From JAWWPY01 sp964412845 (lineage in GTDB: Bacteria; Actinomycetota; Actinomycetes; Streptosporangiales; Streptosporangiaceae), in the NCBI GenBank assembly GCA_964412845.1, contig CAYPQM010000086.1, forward strand, positions 1-28,862: 28,862 bases of DNA, written 5' to 3'. The position numbers and the translations under genes were made by a program. The notes beneath the pieces are model-generated. The model did not search any database. It saw only the letters and a list, made by a program, of their open reading frames with translations, and was not told the DNA's origin. Position 1 is the first letter of the stretch. The number at the start of each line of letters is the position of its first letter. Positions 1 through 7,428 of this stretch are shown piece after piece.

Positions 1-388
1 TCGCGAGGTCATGAAGAAGCTCAACGGGCTGGGTGTGCGCCTGGCCATCGACGACTTCGGCACCGGCCATTCCTCACTTGCGTACCTCAAGCAGTTCCCG
101 GTGCACGAAGTAAAGGTGGACCGCACCTTCATACAGGGCATTGCCCAGAGCCCGGTGGATTCGGCGATCGTCCGTGCCGTCATCGACCTGGCCAAAGCCA
201 TGGGCATATCGGCGGTGGCCGAGGGCGTGGAAACCGAGGACCAGGTCGCCGGGCTCAGGATGCTCGGCTGCCCGGTGGGGCAAGGCTTCTACTTCTCGCG
301 GCCGCTTCCTGCCCAGGAGTTCGACGCGCTACTCACCCGCCACTTCGCTCGGACCACGGGACCAGCCGGGCCGGTGCTGATCAACTAG
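1..388 (+). CDS. EAL-domain protein, C-terminal part (c-di-GMP phosphodiesterase-like)
   Basis: The frame enters from outside the window (first full codon at base 2) and stops at 388, leaving about 128 residues. They form the C-terminal half of an EAL domain: the DDFGTG motif, then KVD in VHEVKVDRTF, AEGVET and GQGFYFSRPL follow in the usual order. In this family these segments supply metal-binding and catalytic residues for hydrolysis of c-di-GMP to pGpG. DDFGTG, KVD and E of AEGVE are intact, so the visible part looks catalytically competent. The EAL signature itself and any N-terminal sensor or GGDEF domain lie outside the window, so it is unknown whether this is a stand-alone phosphodiesterase or a dual GGDEF-EAL protein. 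A degenerate GGDEF domain occurs 3 kb downstream in a glycosyltransferase. The family call is secure, the activity is inferred. Confidence 0.93.
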   Translation, partial: REVMKKLNGLGVRLAIDDFGTGHSSLAYLKQFPVHEVKVDRTFIQGIAQSPVDSAIVRAVIDLAKAMGISAVAEGVETEDQVAGLRMLGCPVGQGFYFSRPLPAQEFDALLTRHFARTTGPAGPVLIN

Positions 389-493
389 GGCGCGACCATG
401 TCGAGCATCGCTGCGGTCTCCCCGGTCCCGGGCTACCCCACGGATGCCGTCCCGCGGCCTGGCTGAAGTCCTCCTCCTCCGCTCCGCCGCTGT

Positions 494-775
494 TCACTCG
501 CCGTCACCTCCTGGCGCGGGCGCCAGGACCTGGGCGATCGCGTCGGCCGCGGTCGCCACGTCGGCCGTTGGCGCGATCCGGTCCGCCCACGGCCACCAGA
601 ACCATTGCGCGTCCGCCATGATCGTCTCCGCGAGCATCGCCGCTGCCGGGTTGATGACCGTTAACCAGGGCGGCCGGCCGTCAGGGGCGATGAGCCGGGC
701 CTCGTAGCCACGCGCGGTGAGCTCGGCGGCGAGCTTTTCTAATGCGGTGGTGTCATTTCCGGGCGCGTCCACCAT
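494..775 (-). CDS. Small hypothetical protein, divergent partner of the XRE regulator
   Basis: This 93-residue protein starts MVDAPGNDTT and ends APAPGGDGE. The start was chosen because a strong ribosome-binding site (AGGGAGGA) lies just upstream on the minus strand; an in-frame ATG 15 codons earlier has none. I do not recognise the family. The first ~35 residues look like a helix-plus-strand unit (LEKLAAELTARGYEARLI), followed by PPWLTVINP, and an aromatic run WFWWPW near residue 58 that is unusual for a small soluble protein. No signal peptide or membrane segment is evident. It is divergent from a helix-turn-helix regulator about 130 bases away. Actinobacteria often pair an XRE regulator with a small protein (usually DUF397), but this one does not show DUF397 features that I can recognise. 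Confidence 0.7.
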   Translation of the reverse strand: MVDAPGNDTTALEKLAAELTARGYEARLIAPDGRPPWLTVINPAAAMLAETIMADAQWFWWPWADRIAPTADVATAADAIAQVLAPAPGGDGE

Positions 776-903
776 CGCGTCCTCCCTATGTGTAATTGCT
801 GGCTTACTAGCAGTTAACATCGGCAAGGCGTAGCTTGGAAGGCGATGCCCGCTGCCCGCTGAGGGAGGCAGCAGGCAGCAGCCACCCGAAATTGGTGCAG
901 GCG
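776..903. promoter_or_regulatory. Divergent promoter region with short inverted repeat
   Basis: The 128 bases between the two divergent starts must hold both promoters. A small inverted repeat TGCT-N8-AGCA sits at 797-812, followed by AT-richer sequence (AGTTAACAT). It could be an operator for the adjacent XRE protein, but 4-bp arms are weak evidence. Confidence 0.25.
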
Positions 904-2082
904 ATGACCGACTTAGGCAGCGAGCTGCGGCGCCTGCTGGCGGAGCGGGGCATGTCCCTGCGCGGCCTGGCCCGGCACGTGCCCTGCGATTCCGGGAACC
1001 TCTCGAAGATCGCCCGCGGCCAGAGACGGCCTTCGCCTGAACTCGCGGCGCGCCTTGACGAAGCGCTCGGCGCCGGAGGCAGGCTCGCGGCGCTCGCGCC
1101 TGCCGTGGCACCGGGCGCGCTGGGCACTGACCTTGACCTGATCGAGATGGCCCGCCGCGCGGAAGCCTCCGACCTTGGCAGCCGGACCCTGGAACTGCTA
1201 AGCGCCGCCGTGGACGGCATGTGCCGGGACTACCCGGGCGCGAGCGCAGCGGCATTGTCGGCGCGGGCTGGACAGCACCTTCAGTACGTGACGCAACTGC
1301 TCGGCGGCCGGGTCACGCTGGCCCAGCACCGGGAACTGCTCGTGATTGCCGGGTGGCTCTCGGCGCTGATCGCCTGCACCTGCCACGACACTGGCGACGC
1401 CGTGACCGCGCGCACGGCGTGCCGGATGACACGGCAGTTCGGCAGCCAGGCGGCCCACGCCGCGCTCGTGGCATGGTCGTTCGAGATCGCGGCCTGGTTC
1501 GCCCTCGTTGAGGGCCGCTACCCCGAGACGGTCGCCTTGTCGGAAGCGGGGGTTGAGCACGCGGAGGTTATGAGCGCCGGGGTGCAGTTATCGCTGCAGG
1601 CCGCGCAAGGCCACGCGCGCCCGGGTGACACGCGGGTCGGCCAGTCGCTCCAGGTCGGCCGCGCTCGCCTGGACCGGCGGCCAGCCCCGGAGCACCCCGG
1701 GCCTCACTTCGTGTTCGACAGCGCGAAATACGAGTTCTACGTGGCGACCATCCTCACCTGGCTCGGGAGTGATGACGCTGCCGCTGAGGCGCACGCGCGA
1801 GAGGTCGTCCGGCAGTGCGGCGAGGCTGGCGGATGGCCGACCAGGCTTGACGCGACGCGGCTCAACCTTGGGCTGCTTGCGGCCAGGCGCGGCGATCTGG
1901 ACAACGCCATCAGCCACAGCAACGCGGCGTTGTGGCTTCCCTGCCGCTCGGCTGAACTGCTGCCCCGTGCTGGGGAACTGTGCCGCGCCATGGCCGACCG
2001 GTACCCCGGTGAGCACCTAGTGGACAAGGACGGCCAGGAACTCGGCGGGCAGCGCCGCGCACTGCTGCCGGGCGTGCCGTGA
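904..2082 (+). CDS. XRE-family helix-turn-helix regulator with TPR-like C-terminal region
   Basis: A 392-residue protein beginning MTDLGSELRRLLAERG. Residues ~5-60 form an XRE helix-turn-helix (MSLRGLARHVPCDSGNLSKIARGQRRPSPELAARLDEAL, split across the usual five helices). The remainder is an alpha-helical, alanine-rich region typical of actinobacterial XRE regulators with degenerate TPR-like repeats, including the common segment HPGPHFVFDSAKYEFYVATILTWLG and HAREVV. It is expected to act as a cytoplasmic DNA-binding regulator, with the C-terminal part binding a peptide or partner protein. The reading frame is open further upstream to an ATG at 835, but the domain normally starts close to MTDLG, so 904 is preferred; no strong ribosome site decides it. 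The divergent small gene is the likely target or partner. No frameshift is seen. Confidence 0.85.
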   Translation: MTDLGSELRRLLAERGMSLRGLARHVPCDSGNLSKIARGQRRPSPELAARLDEALGAGGRLAALAPAVAPGALGTDLDLIEMARRAEASDLGSRTLELLSAAVDGMCRDYPGASAAALSARAGQHLQYVTQLLGGRVTLAQHRELLVIAGWLSALIACTCHDTGDAVTARTACRMTRQFGSQAAHAALVAWSFEIAAWFALVEGRYPETVALSEAGVEHAEVMSAGVQLSLQAAQGHARPGDTRVGQSLQVGRARLDRRPAPEHPGPHFVFDSAKYEFYVATILTWLGSDDAAAEAHAREVVRQCGEAGGWPTRLDATRLNLGLLAARRGDLDNAISHSNAALWLPCRSAELLPRAGELCRAMADRYPGEHLVDKDGQELGGQRRALLPGVP

Positions 2083-2159
2083 CCCTTGCGTGCGGCAGAC
2101 TGGAATTCCGGCCAGTCTCTATTAGCTCCCATTCAGTCCGGCACGCCAGAAAATTTGCG

Positions 2160-2330
2160 TTCCGAATGCTGACATATCAGCGATCAGGAAATCCGGCCAG
2201 ACGGCCAATGCGCGGGTTTGCCTGGATATGAGGAAGGCCATGGGTCACGGGGTGAGCCGCTGCGGTAATTAGGCGACGAGGTTTCCTGCCCCAGGTAATC
2301 CAGTCAGCCAGGTGAAGCGTCTTAATGGAG
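2160..2330 (+). ncRNA. Possible degenerate c-di-AMP (ydaO-type) riboswitch-like leader
   Basis: From memory of the ydaO/yuaA aptamer, several elements occur in the right order, all imperfect: a hairpin CTGA-CATA-TCAG (2169-2180), GGAAATCC (2187-2194), GGGGTGAGCC (2249-2258; consensus GGGGUGAAUC), then GCCCCAGGTAATCC and AGTCAGCCAGGTGAAGCG (2288-2319; consensus near CCCGAAUCCGUCAGCUAACCUCGUAGGCG). The next gene encodes a LysM wall-binding protein, a common target class of this riboswitch in actinobacteria. Against the call: conserved positions are changed (CAGCUAAC is CAGCCAGG), the closing helix is weak, and about 500 bases separate it from the LysM start. It may be a relic or a chance match. 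Confidence 0.22.
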
Positions 2331-2417
2331 GGTAACCACTTAATCACTGTATGCTCATGCCAGCGGTGCCGTCCCGGGGGGCAACCCGAAACGGCACCTT
2401 GAGCCCACCACCTGGCT
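2306..2417 (+). promoter_or_regulatory. Long-range hairpin with nested stem-loop in the leader upstream of the LysM gene
   Basis: AGCCAGGTG (2306-2314) is perfectly complementary to CACCTGGCT (2409-2417). Nested inside is a second perfect 8-bp stem, GGTGCCGT (2365-2372) with ACGGCACC (2391-2398), whose loop can form CGGG/CCCG. Two nested perfect helices in 112 bases of non-coding sequence suggest a structured RNA. The outer 5' arm is the segment that resembles the 3' side of a c-di-AMP aptamer, so the helix could be an alternative pairing of an expression platform. It could also be an independent RNA. There is no U-tract, so it is not a simple intrinsic terminator. Confidence 0.4.
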
Positions 2418-2835
2418 AAGACGGGAAGCGGACTCTTGCGCCACCATAACGGTGCCGCCCAGATTGCTGTGCGGTCGGCACATGCTGCCGCTTGCCCACT
2501 TCAAGGGCTGCAGGCTCTGGCCTCGCTCAGCGATTCACAGGCGTTAGCTGGCCACGGCCGGCGGCACAGGCGTCCGCTCTCTGCGGCGCCAGCCCGGTCA
2601 ATGCACGCCGGGCAGGACCAGCCATGGCCTGCTCAATGGCGCCGACCGCCGGGCCGACTCCCCGCTCTACCGCATCGCCGTTGCCCCTGCGCTGGAACCA
2701 GACGACCCCGCGACCTCCCCAGCGCCCCGGCCAAGGGAAATCCCCCGCGAGGCAATCCGCTGCAGCAATAGCGCGCTGAATACCTGGCCATAATGCGGAT
2801 CGCTGCTGCGAGCAGTCCCACAGTTAGGAAAGCGG
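2418..2835. other. Non-coding or relic stretch before the LysM gene
   Basis: No convincing gene is present in these ~420 bases. A plus-strand frame ending TAA near 2790 (containing ADSPLYRIAVAPALEPDDP) reads like the tail of a protein, but I do not recognise it and it has no plausible start, so it may be a relic. The AGGAAAG ribosome site of the next gene lies at 2826-2832. Confidence 0.4.
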
Positions 2836-3192
2836 ATGATGAGGCCGAAGCTGGTTACTGCGGTGCTTGCGGGGGGAATTCTGGTTCTGGGCGTGGGGAG
2901 CGCAGTGGCGGCATCGCTGCCGTCGTCGCGGCCGGCCCACACGGCTATCACGGGACCGGCGGCGGCTGGGGCCGTCCCGCGGCCCGTGAAGTCACATGCC
3001 GCTTCCAGCGTCACCTACACGGTCAAGGCGGGCGACACGCTGTCGGGTATCGCCGAGTGGTTCAAGCTGCACGGGTACGGGGCGCTGTACGCCGCCAATG
3101 AAGCGGTCATCGGTTCCAACCCGAACCTGATCTTCCCGGGCGAGCGCATCACGATCGCCAAAGGCGTGATGAAGCTTAGTAGCGCCCCCTAA
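2836..3192 (+). CDS. Secreted LysM-domain protein
   Basis: A 118-residue protein. Residues 1-26 (MMRPKLVTAVLAGGILVLGVGS then AVAA) form a classical signal peptide with a likely cleavage after AVA. A short Ala/Pro/Ser linker follows, then one LysM domain at about residues 57-110, from YTVKAGDTLSGIAEWF to the typical ending FPGERITI. LysM binds the N-acetylglucosamine backbone of peptidoglycan or related glycans, so the mature protein should sit in the wall outside the membrane. There is no catalytic domain, which makes it a pure binding protein. Two adjacent ATG codons (2836, 2839) are possible; AGGAAAG at 2826-2832 gives better spacing to 2839. It is 58 bases upstream of the GT2 gene on the same strand and may be co-transcribed with it. 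Confidence 0.9.
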   Translation: MMRPKLVTAVLAGGILVLGVGSAVAASLPSSRPAHTAITGPAAAGAVPRPVKSHAASSVTYTVKAGDTLSGIAEWFKLHGYGALYAANEAVIGSNPNLIFPGERITIAKGVMKLSSAP

Positions 3193-3250
3193 CAGGCCTG
3201 CTGCGGGCGCCCGGCAGACGGCGGCGTGCCATCCCTTCCCGAGGAGTCTC

Positions 3251-5320
3251 ATGAGCCCCAAGAGTGCCGTACCTGTCATGTCCGCTCTCCCCGCTGGCGC
3301 CGATGCGGGCGTGGCCGAGCTGGTCGATCACATCCGCTCGAAGCTGAACCGGCTGCCATCACCGGCGGCTGCTCCGTGTCGCCCGGCGGTGGCGGAGCAG
3401 CGTCTGGGCGAGGAGATCGGCCGGGAGCTGCAGCGCGCCGAGCTCTCCCAGCGGCCCGGGGTCCTGGCCGCGGTCAGCGTCGCCGAGCTGCCCCGGCTTC
3501 GCGAGCGCCTGGGGGCTCATGCCGAGCAAGCGGTCGCCGCCGCGTTCGACGAGCTGTTCGCCCTGGACGCCAGGGTCCTCGAGCAACACAGCGCCCGTCC
3601 CGGCGGCGGGTTCTGGCTGCTGATGCCCGAAACCGATTCGGCGGCAGCGCACGACCGCCTGGAGAGGTTGACGCGGCGGGTCGCAGGCGCTGTTCTTGAT
3701 GTCGCGGGTGAGCAGGTGCGGATAACCCCGGTCATCGGGTACACCCCCTACGCGCGCGCCGCTTCCGCTCGCGAGCTATGCGATCATGCCGACACCGCGT
3801 TGCAGGATGCGGGGCTGCACCTGGATCTGGTACCGGTGGGATTCTCGCCCGCGCTGGCCGTCTCGGCGGTCCCCGTCGCCAAACGTGATCGGGTGCTGTG
3901 GCTCATCGAGCGGCTGCGCTCCCCGCTTCAGGTCGTCTTCACCATGACGGTGCTGCTCAGCCTGCCGTTCATCATCTACGTGATGGCCTGGTACGCCGGG
4001 TTTGACCTGACCGCGGTGACCTACCCATTGATGGCGGCGGCCCTAGCTTTCACGGCGGCCGCCCTGTGGATCGAGAGCTTCCGGGCGGTGGGGGCGGTCG
4101 AGGTGCCTGCCGTGCGTGGGGGCGCGTGTCCTCCTGCGACCGCCATCATCGCCGCCTACCTGCCCAACGAGGCGGCCACGATCGTCGATACGGTCGCTAA
4201 CCTCCTCGGCCAGGATTACCCAGGGGATTTTCAGGTGATCCTGTCGTACAACTCCCCGCAGCGCCTGCCCATCGAGGACACCCTGGAGGAGCTGGCCGCC
4301 CACGATTCCCGGCTATTGCTGCTCCGGGTCGAGGCCAGCACATCGAAAGCCCAGAACGTCAACGCTGCTTTGGCGCACGTCCGGGGAGAATTCGTGGGTA
4401 TTTTTGACGCCGACCATCACCCGGCACCGGGCTCTTTCTCGCGGGCGTGGCAGTGGCTGTCTAACGGCCACGACGTTGTGCAAGGTCATTGCGTGGTCCG
4501 CAACGGCGACGCGTCATGGGTGGCGCGTCTGATCGCAGTCGAGTTCGAGACTATCTACGCAGTGAGCCACCCCGGCCGCGCCCGGCTGCACGGCTTCGGG
4601 ATCTTCGGTGGCTCCAACGGCTATTGGCGGCGCGATGCCCTGCGGCAGATCAGGATGCAGCGGATGCTCACCGAGGACATCGAGGCGTCCATGCGAAGCC
4701 TGCGCGGCGGGTTCAACATCGTGTCTGACCCGGGTCTGGTCTCGACTGAGCTCGCCCCGACCACGATGGGCGCACTATGGCACCAGCGCATGCGCTGGGC
4801 ACAGGGCTGGACCCAAACCGCCCGGCGCCACCTCCGGCCCGCACTGACCTCGGACCGGCTGAGCGGACGCCAGAAGCTCGGCGCTGGGTTCCTGCTCGGC
4901 TGGGCGCAGGTCGTTCCCTGGGTGACCATTCAGGTGATCCCCATCCTCGGGTTCACCGCCTGGCGTGACGGCGGCCTGGGGCACCTCGACTGGCTGGTAC
5001 CGCTGTTCGTCCTGCTGTCAATCTTCACCCTGAGCGTGGGGGGTGCCCAGGCGATCTTCGCCTACGTGCTCGGCGACCCCCGGATACGACAGCACCGCGC
5101 GTGGTTCGTGCTGTACGCGATCCATTCGATGCTGTGGTTCGGCGAACTCAAAAACCTCATCGCTCGGGTCGCCCAGCTAAAAGAGGTCATCGGTGAACGT
5201 CAGTGGCGAGTCACACCACGCGGCGAGGCGGCACCCGGTGATCCTGACGCTGGCCGTCTCGCCGCTGGCAGCGCCCACTCGTCCGAGCGTCCGCCGCTTC
5301 CGACCGTTCGGGCCGGGTAG
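3251..5320 (+). CDS. Membrane glycosyltransferase (GT2) with N-terminal degenerate GGDEF-like domain
   Basis: A 689-residue protein with a strong ribosome site (GAGGAG, 3241-3246). Residues ~60-195 have GGDEF-domain layout: after an alpha/beta start, RPGGGFWLLMPETD (116-129) occupies the position of RYGGDEFALLLPDTD, then VRITPVIGYTPYA matches the VTVSIGVA strand, and ELCDHADTALQDAG matches the final ADxALYxAK helix. The signature reads GGG-F, lacking the acidic residues, so cyclase activity is not expected. Two membrane helices follow (~224-274). Then comes a cellulose-synthase-like GT2 domain (~294-530) with DADHH (386-390, the DxD motif), GGSNGYWRRDAL, TED (474-476) and QRMRW (512-516, the QxxRW motif). 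Three further membrane helices close the protein. It probably polymerises or exports a surface glycan at the plasma membrane. The N-terminal domain may be a nucleotide sensor, an inference. The acyltransferase gene overlaps its stop codon. Confidence 0.88.
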   Translation: MSPKSAVPVMSALPAGADAGVAELVDHIRSKLNRLPSPAAAPCRPAVAEQRLGEEIGRELQRAELSQRPGVLAAVSVAELPRLRERLGAHAEQAVAAAFDELFALDARVLEQHSARPGGGFWLLMPETDSAAAHDRLERLTRRVAGAVLDVAGEQVRITPVIGYTPYARAASARELCDHADTALQDAGLHLDLVPVGFSPALAVSAVPVAKRDRVLWLIERLRSPLQVVFTMTVLLSLPFIIYVMAWYAGFDLTAVTYPLMAAALAFTAAALWIESFRAVGAVEVPAVRGGACPPATAIIAAYLPNEAATIVDTVANLLGQDYPGDFQVILSYNSPQRLPIEDTLEELAAHDSRLLLLRVEASTSKAQNVNAALAHVRGEFVGIFDADHHPAPGSFSRAWQWLSNGHDVVQGHCVVRNGDASWVARLIAVEFETIYAVSHPGRARLHGFGIFGGSNGYWRRDALRQIRMQRMLTEDIEASMRSLRGGFNIVSDPGLVSTELAPTTMGALWHQRMRWAQGWTQTARRHLRPALTSDRLSGRQKLGAGFLLGWAQVVPWVTIQVIPILGFTAWRDGGLGHLDWLVPLFVLLSIFTLSVGGAQAIFAYVLGDPRIRQHRAWFVLYAIHSMLWFGELKNLIARVAQLKEVIGERQWRVTPRGEAAPGDPDAGRLAAGSAHSSERPPLPTVRAG

Positions 5321-6630
5321 TGCAGGCGGGAGGCCCGCTGCGCGCTCAGCGCCTGCGGCGCCCGTCGATTCCGGCCGCCATGGGATCGGCCGTGGCTCCC
5401 GTCGGCCCGGCCCCCGCCACCTGGGCTGCCGAACGCTATGCGGAACTCGACGGCCATCGCGGCATTGCCGCGGTAGCCGTCGTGATGTTCCACGTCTACC
5501 AGTTCTGCAACGTCGCCCACTTTCTGTATTTCGGCACACCGGCGTATACGCTGCTCAACTCACTCGACGCGATGGTGCCATGGTTCTTCGTGCTCACCGC
5601 CTTCCTCCTCTTCGAGCCCGTCGCCCGATCAGCCATCGAGGGCCGCCAACCGATCTCGGCCCGAGGCTTCCTGACCCGCCGGGCAGTCCGCCTTCTCCCC
5701 GTGTACTACATTGCCGTGGTCGTGGTCTGGTTCTCCCGCCAGCAGGCTCTGCCTGGTGACTGGCGCGACCTGCTGGAACACCTGACCTTCACCCAGGTCT
5801 TCGACGAGAAGCGCATCTTCTACACCATCGGGCCGGCCTGGTCGCTCTCCGTCGAAGTGTTCTTCTACCTGATCCTCATGATCCTCAGCCTCGGCCTGGC
5901 ACGCGTCTGCCGGCGCCTGGCCAGCAGGAAACAGCGCATCTCCATGCTGGCGGCCAGTACCGCCGCACTCGCCGCTGTCTCCCTCGCGTGGAAGGCATGG
6001 TCGTTTTCGATCGAACACCGACCGACAACCGGCTCGTTCACTACCTGGTTTGGCCCCATGGCCAACCTCGACACGTTCGCCGTCGGCATGGCCGTCGCCA
6101 TCATCGCCGCCGCCCTCGGCGGCGACAACCGGCCCCTCGGGTCACGGAGTCGCCTGACGCTGCGCCTCACCGCTCTGGCGATCCTCTGTGTCGCGTTCGC
6201 CATCCGGCAGGCCAATGCCTGGTCGGCGGTGTACTTCACCACGGCGTGCGCAGTCGGGTTCGGGTGCCTGGTTGCCGCCGCCGTGCTCGGACCGCCCGAA
6301 GACCGGTGGGCGCGAGCGTTGAGCTGCAGGCCGCTGCTATGGCTCGGCGCCATCTCCTACAGCATTTACCTGTGGCATGAACCGATAATGCTGGCCCTGC
6401 CGGGATGGGATGGCCTGGTCCGCCAAGCTCCCGGCGCCTTCCTTCCCGATACCGCCATCGTCGTGGTCGTCTCGATACTGGCCGGCTGGCTCAGCTACTC
6501 GCTTATCGAACGCCCCACCAGCCAACTCGGGAGAGTATTCGGACGCGACGGGCACCTCGTCCGGCCCACCAGCGGTGCCGATGGTGACCACATCGAATGG
6601 GAAAGCTTCCGCAGCGGCAACCCCTTCTGA
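5320..6630 (+). CDS. Acyltransferase family 3 membrane protein
   Basis: A 436-residue integral membrane protein of the acyltransferase-3 (OafA/YrhL-like) family, which O-acylates polysaccharides and other envelope glycans. Family features include RYAELDGHRGIAAVAVVMFH at the start, with the conserved LDGxRGxAAxxVxxxH pattern, then WFFVLTAFLLFEP, FLTRRAVRLLPVYY, PAWSLSVEVFFYL and a late YSIYLWHEP. About ten membrane helices are apparent. The GTG start shares one base with the TAG stop of the glycosyltransferase (TAGTG), implying translational coupling; an ATG 20 codons later (5380) is an alternative, just before the first conserved segment. The context suggests that it decorates the polymer made by the upstream GT2. 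The substrate and acyl group are unknown. Confidence 0.9.
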   Translation: MQAGGPLRAQRLRRPSIPAAMGSAVAPVGPAPATWAAERYAELDGHRGIAAVAVVMFHVYQFCNVAHFLYFGTPAYTLLNSLDAMVPWFFVLTAFLLFEPVARSAIEGRQPISARGFLTRRAVRLLPVYYIAVVVVWFSRQQALPGDWRDLLEHLTFTQVFDEKRIFYTIGPAWSLSVEVFFYLILMILSLGLARVCRRLASRKQRISMLAASTAALAAVSLAWKAWSFSIEHRPTTGSFTTWFGPMANLDTFAVGMAVAIIAAALGGDNRPLGSRSRLTLRLTALAILCVAFAIRQANAWSAVYFTTACAVGFGCLVAAAVLGPPEDRWARALSCRPLLWLGAISYSIYLWHEPIMLALPGWDGLVRQAPGAFLPDTAIVVVVSILAGWLSYSLIERPTSQLGRVFGRDGHLVRPTSGADGDHIEWESFRSGNPF

Positions 6631-6703
6631 GCCTGAACATCACGCGGGCAGCGCCGCCCGGCCAGCCCGGCGCCCGGCCGGATGAATGGCTTCACGATCC
6701 TGT

Positions 6704-6821
6704 TCAGGCCAGCCCGAGCCGCTCGACAGGGTCGGCGAAGAACAGCAGGATCGTTACGCTGCCGAGGAGCAGGTAGGTGATCCCGGGCTCGTCTCTGTCC
6801 ACTGGGCTCGTCTCTGTCCAC
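6704..6821 (-). pseudogene. C-terminal end of a possible small membrane protein, cut by the assembly gap
   Basis: On the minus strand the frame reads DEPGITYLLLGSVTILLFF, then ADPVERLGLA and stop: a single hydrophobic segment with a short polar tail. Its N-terminal side runs into a tandem repeat and the N-run, so the real gene, if any, cannot be reconstructed. I do not recognise the family and it may be chance. Confidence 0.25.
6767..6821 (+). repeat. 55-bp sequence, left copy flanking the assembly gap
   Basis: This 55-bp stretch is identical to 6922-6976 on the other side of the N-run. It contains two tandem copies of the 19-mer GGGCTCGTCTCTGTCCACT (the second lacking the final T). Confidence 0.97.
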
Positions 6822-6921
6822 NNNNNNNNNNNNNNNNNNNNNNNNNNNNNNNNNNNNNNNNNNNNNNNNNNNNNNNNNNNNNNNNNNNNNNNNNNNNNNN
6901 NNNNNNNNNNNNNNNNNNNNN
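6822..6921. other. Assembly gap (100 N)
   Basis: Exactly 100 unknown bases, a conventional scaffold-gap length rather than a measured distance. The identical 55-bp flanks suggest either contig ends that overlap and should be merged, or a longer tandem array that could not be assembled. Confidence 0.98.
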
Positions 6922-6976
6922 GAGCAGGTAGGTGATCCCGGGCTCGTCTCTGTCCACTGGGCTCGTCTCTGTCCAC
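6922..6976 (+). repeat. 55-bp sequence, right copy flanking the assembly gap
   Basis: Perfect copy of 6767-6821, including the double 19-mer. Sequence beyond 6976 differs from that beyond the left copy. Confidence 0.97.
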
Positions 6977-6979
6977 ATA

Positions 6980-7262
6980 GCAGCGTGACGTAGGCGGCCC
7001 CTCATCTCCTTCGGACAACGGGCCGTGGGCGTCACGTTTGCGGACGACCTGCTGGGGGATGCTCAGGGTGGCTGCGGTCCAGGCGACCAGCCGGCCGGCG
7101 TAGCCGCCGTCGATCTATGTGAGTTTCACGCCGGGAAGGCGCGGCGCAGATCTTCACAAATGGGGATCTTGGGGCTCGCGCCCATCTGGGCGGGCGGTAC
7201 AACACCAGCCGCAACCGCGGCAGCACGGCCAGAGACTCGACACCCGCTGCATGGCCTAGCAA
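6980..7262 (-). pseudogene. Decayed DDE transposase fragment (IS5-like)
   Basis: Minus-strand translation gives PGVKLT, an in-frame TAG, then IDGGYAGRLVAWTAA and TLSIPQQVVRKRDAHGP. The (A/V)DGGYAGxLVxWA block followed by a VVxR stretch is characteristic of actinobacterial IS5-type transposases around the second catalytic aspartate. Upstream, EDLRRAFP continues the same protein in another frame, so there is at least one frameshift plus the stop codon. The C-terminal part runs toward the 55-bp repeat and the gap. No terminal inverted repeats could be assigned. Confidence 0.65.
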
Positions 7263-7428
7263 GCTCTCATCACGGACCTCGTTGTTATCAGCCCGTCCTT
7301 TGGCGAGAACACATGATCACGCGGGGGCTGCGCTGGCGCAGCGACACGCCGAGAACACCGTCGCAAGATCCGTAAAGCACCCGAGGTCCGGTCAGGCAGG
7401 TTAAACGACAAGCTAAGGAAGCGAAACA
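7263..7428. promoter_or_regulatory. Leader of the GH30 gene
   Basis: No coding potential is evident. An AAGGAAG ribosome site at 7415-7421 lies 7 bases before the TTG start. No operator was recognised with confidence. Confidence 0.4.

Noticed and set aside
2361..2440. Match to SAM, M-box or guanidine riboswitches
   Set aside because: Short similarities (GGCAACCC, AGGTGAAGC, ACGGGA) were considered, but the required flanking conserved elements of those classes are missing or out of order.
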